From: Patescibacteria group bacterium
Lineage (GTDB): Bacteria; Patescibacteriota; Patescibacteriia; UBA9934
Reading direction: 5' to 3'
Assembly: GCA_030916555.1 (NCBI GenBank)
Contig: JAUPWK010000092.1
Span: forward strand, 1 to 5,828
Length of the DNA: 5,828 nt
A model generated the notes under the pieces. That model saw only the letters and a program-made list of their open reading frames with translations, made no database searches and was not told the origin of the DNA. The translations under genes were made by a program, and so were the position numbers. How positions within the stretch are numbered: the first letter of the stretch is position 1; the number at the start of each line of letters is the position of its first letter. Of the stretch, positions 1 to 5,040 are shown in pieces.

Positions 1-332
1 AAAGCGACATGCCAATTTTTAAGGATAAATTATCAACGATACATTCTCCTGGTGATTCAGTGCTTTCAACTCAAAAAATCGAGAATGTGTTAACCTTCCA
101 GCAAGGACTGAAAGACCTTGGGATAGAGGCGCATGAATTTGTGTCAGATGATCTAGCGTTGCCCTGGTTCGCGGTTACGAGCAACCAAAGCTTCTTGATC
201 CTTTTTGATGCGGTAAAAGACCCCGCAGAGCAAATTCAGGTCCTGCAAGCCATCATGGCCGACTACCTGTCCGCAACTGAGAAGCCAGGATACATTGACG
301 TACGTTTTGGGACGCGTGTGTATATTAAATAA
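1..332 (+). CDS. ftsQ: FtsQ/DivIB-like cell division protein, C-terminal part (5' end outside window)
   Basis: The reading frame is open to the left edge (first whole codon at 3), so the ATG at 9 is probably internal and the gene starts before the window. The visible roughly 109 residues have no signal peptide or membrane segment. They read like the periplasmic/extracellular beta domain of FtsQ/DivIB: alternating strand-like stretches, a helix in 'DPAEQIQVLQAIMADYL', and the terminal 'GYIDVRFGTRVYIK', which matches the usual FtsQ ending (YIDLRFG-x-RVYxK). FtsQ is a bitopic divisome protein that links the early ring to the FtsB/FtsL/FtsI-FtsW septal synthases. The stop at 330-332 lies 8 bp before bcp, so the two are probably co-transcribed. 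Similarity is judged by eye from the C-terminal motif and secondary-structure pattern. The upstream POTRA domain and transmembrane helix, which would confirm it, are out of view; a hypothetical secreted protein is the alternative. Confidence 0.6.
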   Translation, partial: SDMPIFKDKLSTIHSPGDSVLSTQKIENVLTFQQGLKDLGIEAHEFVSDDLALPWFAVTSNQSFLILFDAVKDPAEQIQVLQAIMADYLSATEKPGYIDVRFGTRVYIK

Positions 333-340
333 TTTCAATT

Positions 341-811
341 ATGTCTCATCCACTCGAGCAAAAAACTGCCCCCGCCTTCTCATTGCCTGACCAGCAGGGG
401 AAGCAACACGCCCTAGCTGATTACAAGGGGAAGTGGGTTGTGCTGTATTTTTACCCAAAAGACATGACCCCAGGCTGTACCGTTGAGGCCTGTAGCTTCA
501 GAGACAACGAAGCACGTTTAAAAACCGCTGGTGCCATTGTGCTTGGTGTGTCTGCAGACTCAGTTAAGCGTCACGAGAAGTTTGCGAAAAATGAAAGCTT
601 AAACTTTCCTCTCCTTGCAGATGAATCAAAGGAGGTGTGTAAGGCCTACAAGTCATTTGGCAAAAAGAAATTCATGGGTAGGGAATATGAGGGGATTATG
701 CGCAACACCTTCCTCATTGACCCAAAGGGTACGGTCGTTAAGGTCTACGAAAGCGTTAAACCGGGGACGCATGTAGCAGAGATTCTGGAAGACCTAAAAG
801 CATTCGCGTAA
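341..811 (+). CDS. bcp: thioredoxin-dependent thiol peroxidase (peroxiredoxin, BCP/PrxQ type)
   Basis: The 156-residue cytoplasmic peroxiredoxin is full length for the BCP family. It reduces hydrogen peroxide and organic hydroperoxides to water or alcohols, and is recycled by thioredoxin or a similar dithiol. The thioredoxin-fold core starts with 'FSLPDQQGK' and 'YFYPKDMTPGCTVEAC'. Cys46 in T-P-G-C is the peroxidatic cysteine and Cys51, five residues on, is the resolving cysteine of an atypical 2-Cys (alpha2-alpha3) enzyme. Thr43 and Arg121 (in 'RNTFLID') complete the expected active-site set. Cys100 is an extra cysteine without an obvious family role. The ATG at 341 gives the normal N-terminus; no Shine-Dalgarno is visible in the 8-bp gap after the ftsQ-like gene, so coupled translation is likely. 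Transcription ends at the hairpin 12 bp after the stop. Confidence 0.96.
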   Translation: MSHPLEQKTAPAFSLPDQQGKQHALADYKGKWVVLYFYPKDMTPGCTVEACSFRDNEARLKTAGAIVLGVSADSVKRHEKFAKNESLNFPLLADESKEVCKAYKSFGKKKFMGREYEGIMRNTFLIDPKGTVVKVYESVKPGTHVAEILEDLKAFA

Positions 812-822
812 GTTTAAGAGAG

Positions 823-862
823 CAGGGGATTTGGATCATGTGTCCGGTCCCCTGTTTTTTTT
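823..862 (+). terminator. intrinsic terminator of the ftsQ-bcp transcript
   Basis: CAGGGGA (823-829) pairs perfectly with TCCCCTG (848-854). Two G-U pairs and an inner GGA/TCC (833-835/843-845) lengthen the stem, and an unbroken run of eight T (855-862) follows. It lies 12 bp after the bcp stop. On the minus strand there is no matching U-tract beyond the hairpin, so it is one-directional. Confidence 0.9.
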
Positions 863-929
863 GCGACGCATAACATGAAAAGTCCCCCGCTTGATTTTAC
901 GTAACAGGGGAGGCACCAATATGCGTCGC
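863..929. repeat. 10-bp perfect inverted repeat forming a hairpin
   Basis: GCGACGCATA (863-872) and TATGCGTCGC (920-929) are exact reverse complements 47 bp apart. The left arm begins on the first base after the terminator T-run. Inside lie a second complementary pair, TCCCC (883-887) with GGGGA (907-911), and the palindrome TTACGTAA (897-904). A third copy of CGACGCAT occurs at 1346-1353 in the same orientation as the left arm, so the right arm could pair with either. Confidence 0.7.
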
Positions 930-1377
930 GTTCACTTTTGGATTGAACTTTTCACGTCACTAGAGAAGCAGCTCAGAAATCAGGGGATGTTTAGGTGCCT
1001 TAAACAGCATTGGGAAGGATATGCTGGAGTGTCGTACAATAAACCTTATACGACACGTAAGCTGTAAAGAGCCAATAAACATAGGCATATCCTACTTAGT
1101 CATAAATCCGGCTCCCCTGCTCTACAAAAATGCCGGTGGGGGCTCTTTGCCCCCTTGTTCCCTAGGGTTTCGACTCTTCCGCTTCACCTAGCTGGATCTA
1201 TACGGTAAACGTTGGCCCATATACTCATCAGGTCTGTCTTTCCTGGGTCGAAGTACGCGTCTCGATCTGTATGCGCTTCAGTTTTTTGTTCAAAATTTAG
1301 AAAACAGCCCTAGTTCACGAAAAGGCCTAAAAACCCGAAAATACACGACGCATTTAAATCGCCTAGGTTAATTTAGG
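877..1377 (-). ncRNA. candidate large structured non-coding RNA, family not recognised
   Basis: No ORF of note lies here, yet the stretch is packed with complementary segments. Closing helices: 921-928 with 1346-1353 (8 bp); 948-953 with 1319-1324 plus 959-963 with 1310-1314 (a broken helix of about 13 bp). Local hairpins: 930-934/944-948, 989-995/999-1005, 1005-1010/1021-1026, 1029-1036/1049-1056 (8 bp, 12-nt loop), 1108-1112/1132-1136, 1138-1143/1149-1154, 1214-1219/1244-1249, and 1250-1260/1271-1279 (with a 2-nt bulge). The minus strand is preferred because a promoter-like TTAACG-16-TATACT lies just upstream (1384-1411) and a weak C/G hairpin with a short U-tract (911-877) just downstream; both ends are approximate. 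The order promoter, closing helix, branched interior, hairpin end resembles a stable RNA gene. I tested tmRNA, RNase P RNA, 6S and SRP RNA by motif and found no convincing match. Decayed DNA or a MITE-like element remains possible. Confidence 0.35.
1138..1154. other. GC hairpin (6 bp, 5-nt loop)
   Basis: GGGGGC (1138-1143) and GCCCCC (1149-1154) form an all-GC stem. On the plus strand it is followed by TTGTT, too interrupted for a confident terminator. On the minus strand it is followed by ACCGGC, which opens the next hairpin (1136-1132 with 1112-1108), so it looks more like an internal stem of a folded RNA. Confidence 0.5.
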
Positions 1378-1383
1378 GGTATC

Positions 1384-1411
1384 AGTATACCTCTTAATTT
1401 AAAATCGTTAA
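1384..1411 (-). promoter_or_regulatory. putative minus-strand promoter in the convergent gap
   Basis: Read on the minus strand, TTAACG (1411-1406; 4 of 6 to TTGACA), a 16-nt spacer and TATACT (1389-1384; 5 of 6 to TATAAT) predict a start near 1377. The same TATACT hexamer serves as the -10 box of both promoters at the right end of the window. No protein gene follows, so if active it would drive the candidate RNA. The -10 also lies inside a small hairpin (AGGGGTAT / ATACCTCT, 1375-1394). Confidence 0.4.
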
Positions 1412-1427
1412 ACTGCGTTTAAATTAA
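1394..1427. repeat. AT-rich 10-bp perfect inverted repeat
   Basis: TTAATTTAAA (1394-1403) and TTTAAATTAA (1418-1427) are exact reverse complements with a 14-nt spacer. The repeat lies 40-75 bp past the M23 peptidase stop (minus strand) and overlaps the putative -35 region. There is no U-tract, so it is not a standard terminator; it could be a protein-binding site or a weak 3'-end hairpin. Confidence 0.6.
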
Positions 1428-1468
1428 AACGGTTGTTACGGCTTCGCAGGCTTGGATAGCTAGTGCTA

Positions 1469-2674
1469 TTAAGGTAAAAATTTCATTGGGTCCGTTGGAA
1501 TTCCATTTTGGCGAACCTCAAAGTGAAGGTGTGGGCCGGTTGAGAAGCCTGCGCCCTGAGTGCCTGGGCGACCACCAGTGAGTCCAATGATCTGACCACG
1601 AGTTACATATTGATCAGCCACAACATCCATACGACTCATGTGTGCGTAAAGCGTCGCTAAACCATTAGCGTGAATGATCATGACGTAATTACCGTATTGG
1701 CGGCCAGTTTGAGCCCAGGCTACGTAACCAGGTGCAGCGGCTTCAATTGGCGTACCTTGTGGTACGGCGATATCTAAACCAGAGTGTTCAAATAGGTATC
1801 TAAAGGGATACGTAGGGTCGTGAAATGTAGTCGTTATACGACCCATGACAGGCCAAGAGATTACGGTAGTATCTCCAGCATCATCAGATTCGGCTAACCT
1901 ATTCTCAATGTCTTGTTGTAATTGATTAATCCTTTGCGTGATTCCCTGCTGCTCTTGACGCAGATCACTAAGCAGTACTCGGTATTCAAGCTCCGATTCC
2001 CTCGTTTGAGTGTTCAGCACTTCTTTTGCATTAACCTGCGCATCAAGCTTTTGGATTTTTGTATCGAGCTCTACCTGAAGGTCACTAAGTGCCGCGAGAC
2101 GCTCCTCTCTTTCGGCTTTTTTATCCTGTAAAACAGATTTTGTTTGTTGGGTAGCGATCAGCGTTTTGCGGAGATCAGAATTCACGCTCTGCAATTGGTC
2201 CGCGGCTGCAAATACGTCATTGAAATTCCTAGCGCCAATAATCATTTCAAAAATACCGCCCTGTCTATCCTGTTTGTTGATTTCAAATAACAGGTCGTTC
2301 AATAGCTCTTTTTGCCGTGCCAGTTTAGCGTCAGCATCTTCAATGTTCGAGTCCAAAATGGAAAGATGCAGGTTTTCTTCCTCGATTGAATTTTGCGTCG
2401 CGGCAACATCAAGCTCCGTCATGGCCGATTCATTTTCAAGGATGGCGATATCATTCTGTAATGATGAAGCCTTTTTGCTGTATTCGGCAATTTTCTTTTT
2501 GTACTCTTCAAGTTTATTGTTAATGCTCTCAATCTGTGCCTTACGATTCTGAATCTCTGATTGCAGTTCAGTTATTTCACTTGGAGTTACTGTAGCCGCA
2601 AAAACAGCCGGACTACCGGTATAGAGCAAAAGTGCCACGAGACTGAGTGGGATCAATTTTGCAGTCCTCCGCAT
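1469..2674 (-). CDS. secreted coiled-coil M23/LytM-family peptidoglycan endopeptidase (EnvC-like)
   Basis: From the ATG at 2674 the product is 401 residues. A signal peptide (Arg2, Arg3 and Lys6, then a hydrophobic core at about 7-20) has a plausible signal-peptidase cleavage after V-F-A26. Residues about 31-262 are predicted long coiled coil, rich in Glu/Lys/Gln, broken near 138-160 ('GGIFEMIIGARNFNDVF'). The C-terminal M23 domain (about 273-401) carries every catalytic element: His297 and Asp301 (HxxxD), His345 ('YAHMS'), and His382/His384 ('HLHFE'). It should be an active zinc enzyme cutting peptide cross-links, or an amidase activator like EnvC. With gltX ending at 2686 the gap is 11 bp, so it is the last gene of the minus-strand operon. 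A longer frame back to 2761 would overlap gltX and bury the signal peptide. No Shine-Dalgarno precedes the ATG; a GGAGG sits just after it (see findings). No clear terminator follows the stop. Confidence 0.9.
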   Translation of the reverse strand: MRRTAKLIPLSLVALLLYTGSPAVFAATVTPSEITELQSEIQNRKAQIESINNKLEEYKKKIAEYSKKASSLQNDIAILENESAMTELDVAATQNSIEEENLHLSILDSNIEDADAKLARQKELLNDLLFEINKQDRQGGIFEMIIGARNFNDVFAAADQLQSVNSDLRKTLIATQQTKSVLQDKKAEREERLAALSDLQVELDTKIQKLDAQVNAKEVLNTQTRESELEYRVLLSDLRQEQQGITQRINQLQQDIENRLAESDDAGDTTVISWPVMGRITTTFHDPTYPFRYLFEHSGLDIAVPQGTPIEAAAPGYVAWAQTGRQYGNYVMIIHANGLATLYAHMSRMDVVADQYVTRGQIIGLTGGRPGTQGAGFSTGPHLHFEVRQNGIPTDPMKFLP

Positions 2675-2685
2675 GATGTGTGGGG

Positions 2686-4152
2686 TTAAGACGTTTGTAA
2701 GCGCGTGATCGCAGCGTCGATTCTTGAAAGAGACTCTGTTTGTCCAAGCACCCAAAGACACTCAAATGGACTGGCGGATTTTTCCGCCCCGGATAGCGCA
2801 ACACGAAGCGGCCACAAAACATTGCCATTACTTAGGCCCGCACCTACAATATACTCTTTAACCGCAGCCTCGAGAAGCGCGATCTGTGTAAAGGTTTCAG
2901 CGCTAAAACCTGCAATCACGGAACGCACACCCTGAAGCTGTTGCAGCGCATCAGCGGCGTCGGTTTTTTTCCAAACAAGAATTGAGGCTTCATATGGTGC
3001 AGCAACCAAGTATGGAGCCAATTTAGCCTCAAACTCATCAAGACGATTGGTACGCTCACGTTCAACCAAAATCGCTTTTCGGACACGTTCGTTACTGATG
3101 TCTGAAGTAATAAATGGTTTCGCGACCTCGATTAAGGCCTCCGGAGAGAGCTTGGACAAGTATTGATGATTCATCCAATCCAATTTTTCCGTATTCATGA
3201 CTGCGCCACCTTTGTTGACCTTAGATAAATCAAAGAGCTTTACGAGCTCATCGCGCGTAAAAATCTCCTGATCCGAGGTAGGGTTGAAGCCAAGGGTGCT
3301 GATAAAGTTAATGATGGCCTCAGGCAGATAGCCCTTGTTCAAATAGCCTTCGACCGAGACGTCACCTTTACGCTTAGAGAGTTTAGTGCGGTCCGGATTA
3401 AGGATAAGTGGCACGTGCGCATACACGGGCATGGCCCAGCCAAGCATGGAGTGCAGAACGATCTGTTTTGGGGTTGAAGAAATCCATTCTTCACCACGCA
3501 AGACATGAGTAATCTTCATGAGGTGGTCATCTACAACGACCGCCAAATGGTACGAAGCAAAACCATCTGATTTCATGATGACCTGATCATCAACATCCGC
3601 AAGATTGAATTTAATCACTCCACGAATAGCGTCATCAAAACTCACTTCGCCGTCTGGGATTTTCAAGCGAATAACATGCGATTCACCAGCAGCGAGTCTG
3701 CGTGCCACCTCTTCAGCAGCGAGCTTCAAACACAAACGATCATATTTTGGAGTTTGTTTGGCAGCAGTTTGTGCTGCGCGCATTTCATCCAGACGCTCTC
3801 TCGTACAGAAACATACGTACGCATGTCCGTCTTTTACCAGCTGGTCAGCATACGGTTTATAGATATCCAAACGCTTTGACTGCACGTATGGACCATAATC
3901 CCCCACTTCCGTAATTGAGCCATCAGCCTGAAGGACCGGACCTTCATCGTAATCGATTCCGAGCTTTTGAAACGTTTTAAGCAAGCTTTCCAAGGCACCA
4001 GGAACCAAACGTGCCTGGTCTGTATCTTCAATACGCACAACAAACTGTCCCCCACTCTGGCGCGCCATGAAGTAATCAAACATGACGGTACGCAGGGTAC
4101 CAATGTGCATGTAACCCGTTGGTGATGGAGCGATGCGTGTACGGACGGACAT
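2686..4152 (-). CDS. gltX: glutamyl-tRNA synthetase (GltX), possible separate start at Met296 of the fused frame
   Basis: Starting at the ATG at 4152, the product is a full-length 488-residue class I aminoacyl-tRNA synthetase that charges tRNA-Glu with glutamate using ATP. The Rossmann core opens with 'RIAPSPTGYMHIGT' (HIGH-type motif His16-Ile17-Gly18-Thr19), followed by 'RIEDTD' (40-45). The insertion domain has 'CFC' (Cys114, Cys116) and Cys141 of a zinc site. Further on come 'LRGEEW' (218-223), the KMSKS-type 'KLSKR' (257-261) and the helical anticodon-binding domain to 488, including 'PLRVALSG' (448-455). Nothing seen tells whether it also charges tRNA-Gln (non-discriminating, needing GatCAB). 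The ATG is an excellent family start, but upstream sequence (CTTCAATTCCAGAACTT) has no Shine-Dalgarno or good -10 box. Separate initiation or processing of the fused product are both open. Confidence 0.95.
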   Translation of the reverse strand: MSVRTRIAPSPTGYMHIGTLRTVMFDYFMARQSGGQFVVRIEDTDQARLVPGALESLLKTFQKLGIDYDEGPVLQADGSITEVGDYGPYVQSKRLDIYKPYADQLVKDGHAYVCFCTRERLDEMRAAQTAAKQTPKYDRLCLKLAAEEVARRLAAGESHVIRLKIPDGEVSFDDAIRGVIKFNLADVDDQVIMKSDGFASYHLAVVVDDHLMKITHVLRGEEWISSTPKQIVLHSMLGWAMPVYAHVPLILNPDRTKLSKRKGDVSVEGYLNKGYLPEAIINFISTLGFNPTSDQEIFTRDELVKLFDLSKVNKGGAVMNTEKLDWMNHQYLSKLSPEALIEVAKPFITSDISNERVRKAILVERERTNRLDEFEAKLAPYLVAAPYEASILVWKKTDAADALQQLQGVRSVIAGFSAETFTQIALLEAAVKEYIVGAGLSNGNVLWPLRVALSGAEKSASPFECLWVLGQTESLSRIDAAITRLQTS

Positions 4153-5037
4153 AAGTTCTGGAATTGAAGATGTCTCAATATTTACAAAGGAAGTGGATTG
4201 AACGCTGCGTGAGAAATGTTGACGTAATTCATGAAGAACGCGACGCGTTGCGGACAGAAACCTACCTGAGCGTAGTGTAACCCAGGCCACCCTGACCGGG
4301 AAAGCGATGATTGCAGTCAGGATTCTTCGTGACCTCCAGGGTTCTTGCACCAATCTCCATAACCATTCAAATCCGAGACGTTGCCAAGCCGTTGGGGCAC
4401 GTTTTACAGCTTCAGATACATAATCCGCCGCACCACCAATCCCCATCAAGATTCTGACAGAAGGAATTTTTTGTTTCAAAATCTCCATTACACGCTCTTG
4501 TTTCCCCTGCCCCAACGCTACAGCCACAGCTTGCGGCGACAATCTTTCTATACCTGCAAGCGTCGCCTCAGAAAGCCGTACCTGATGTTCATCAATGATG
4601 CCTGGATCAAACACAGCAATATCGAGACCTGGAAAACGTTTCCGTAAGGTTGTGGCTGCTCGTTCGGTTTTACGTGGTGAGCCACCCATAAGCACCAGGC
4701 GCTTTCTACGCTTTGCACATAGCTCAGCGAGCGTGATGAGCGTATCCGCACCGGTGTGTCGATGAAGTAGTTTTTCTTCGCTTAATGCCGCAACCGCAAA
4801 ACGTAAGCCAATTCCATCCGGCAGTGCTAAATCGGCACGATTCAATAGGTGTTTAAACTCAACATCTCTTTCAGCGCCAACAATAAATTCTGGATTTGGC
4901 GTCACAATCATGCGCGCAACATCACCAATCAACCACGCCTCAAGCACTGCATTCAGCGTGGCTGTTGGGAGATCATGAACCCGCACCCCAAGAATGACGT
5001 GCTGCCTCCAGGGCGTTTTTTCGGTTCCCTCACCCAT
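2686..5037 (-). CDS. single 783-codon reading frame: WecG/TagA/CpsF glycosyltransferase joined in frame to glutamyl-tRNA synthetase
   Basis: Residues 1 to about 250 are a GT26-family (WecG/TagA/CpsF) glycosyltransferase. These enzymes move an N-acetylmannosamine-type or related sugar from UDP-sugar to a lipid-linked acceptor at the cytoplasmic membrane face, in surface glycan or teichoic-acid-like assembly. Family signatures appear in order: 'TPNPEFI' (46-52), 'ADLALPDGIG' (68-77, with the probable catalytic Asp74), 'HTGAD' (94-98), 'LMGGSP' (116-121), 'ALGQGKQE' (174-181), 'GIGGAADY' (199-206) and the C-terminal membrane-contacting 'RLGFEWLWRLVQEPWR' (220-235). Residues about 236-295 are a basic, then Ser/Thr-rich linker with no recognised domain. 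The frame then runs without a stop into a complete GltX starting at Met296. The family normally ends soon after the WLWRL-EPxR segment, so the linker may be a real fusion joint, a read-through, or the result of a lost stop or sequencing indel. The ATG at 5037 is 3 bp after the upstream stop; no Shine-Dalgarno is seen. Confidence 0.75.
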   Translation of the reverse strand: MGEGTEKTPWRQHVILGVRVHDLPTATLNAVLEAWLIGDVARMIVTPNPEFIVGAERDVEFKHLLNRADLALPDGIGLRFAVAALSEEKLLHRHTGADTLITLAELCAKRRKRLVLMGGSPRKTERAATTLRKRFPGLDIAVFDPGIIDEHQVRLSEATLAGIERLSPQAVAVALGQGKQERVMEILKQKIPSVRILMGIGGAADYVSEAVKRAPTAWQRLGFEWLWRLVQEPWRSRRILTAIIAFPVRVAWVTLRSGRFLSATRRVLHELRQHFSRSVQSTSFVNIETSSIPELMSVRTRIAPSPTGYMHIGTLRTVMFDYFMARQSGGQFVVRIEDTDQARLVPGALESLLKTFQKLGIDYDEGPVLQADGSITEVGDYGPYVQSKRLDIYKPYADQLVKDGHAYVCFCTRERLDEMRAAQTAAKQTPKYDRLCLKLAAEEVARRLAAGESHVIRLKIPDGEVSFDDAIRGVIKFNLADVDDQVIMKSDGFASYHLAVVVDDHLMKITHVLRGEEWISSTPKQIVLHSMLGWAMPVYAHVPLILNPDRTKLSKRKGDVSVEGYLNKGYLPEAIINFISTLGFNPTSDQEIFTRDELVKLFDLSKVNKGGAVMNTEKLDWMNHQYLSKLSPEALIEVAKPFITSDISNERVRKAILVERERTNRLDEFEAKLAPYLVAAPYEASILVWKKTDAADALQQLQGVRSVIAGFSAETFTQIALLEAAVKEYIVGAGLSNGNVLWPLRVALSGAEKSASPFECLWVLGQTESLSRIDAAITRLQTS

Positions 5038-5040
5038 ATT

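Larger units (their letters stand above)
819..1123. repeat. 305-bp segment bounded by 11-bp perfect inverted repeats
   Basis: AGAGCAGGGGA (819-829) is the exact reverse complement of TCCCCTGCTCT (1113-1123). Read inward from each end, similarity continues after a 3-base mismatch (GGATCATG against GGATTTATG), giving imperfect terminal repeats of roughly 20 bp. This geometry fits a short non-autonomous mobile element. However, I see no target-site duplication in the flanks, and the left arm also forms the bcp terminator stem. The core CAGGGGA occurs twice more inside (905-911 and 981-987). Confidence 0.4.

Noticed and set aside
1160..1195. tmRNA or tRNA T-arm: TTTCGACTC on the plus strand, and TTCAATC on the minus strand near 945
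   Set aside because: Neither loop is flanked by a complementary 5-bp T-stem. No acceptor stem with CCA and no tag-peptide reading frame ending in Ala-Ala-stop is found.
1131..1252. RNase P RNA on the minus strand: a stretch like AGGG..AACAAGG..GCAAAGAGC..CCACCGGC, an AGGAAAG, and GACTAAGTAGG nearby
   Set aside because: The resemblance to the P10-P12 region is partial. The defining GAGGAAAGUCC and the 3' ACAGAA...GGCUUAU partner are missing, and no P4 pairing can be drawn.
1456..1469. Hairpin ATAGC-TAGT-GCTAT at the M23 stop as an operon terminator
   Set aside because: Only 5 bp, A/T-rich, and not followed by a U-tract on the minus strand.
1922..2552. Plus-strand frames of 69 and 128 codons opposite the M23 gene
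   Set aside because: They are antisense shadows of the coiled-coil region, with Ser/Phe/Cys-rich low-complexity composition and no ribosome site or family resemblance.
2675..2761. Longer N-terminus of the M23 peptidase from the ATG at 2761
   Set aside because: It would overlap the gltX 3' end by about 75 bp and push the signal peptide 29 residues inside the protein.
3605..4178. Frames of 67-114 codons on both strands within gltX
   Set aside because: They overlap the strongly supported gltX frame entirely and show no domain or start signal of their own.
4153..4215. Internal promoter just before gltX (TTCAAT, then TATTGA)
   Set aside because: Only about half of the positions in each hexamer match consensus; not distinguishable from chance.
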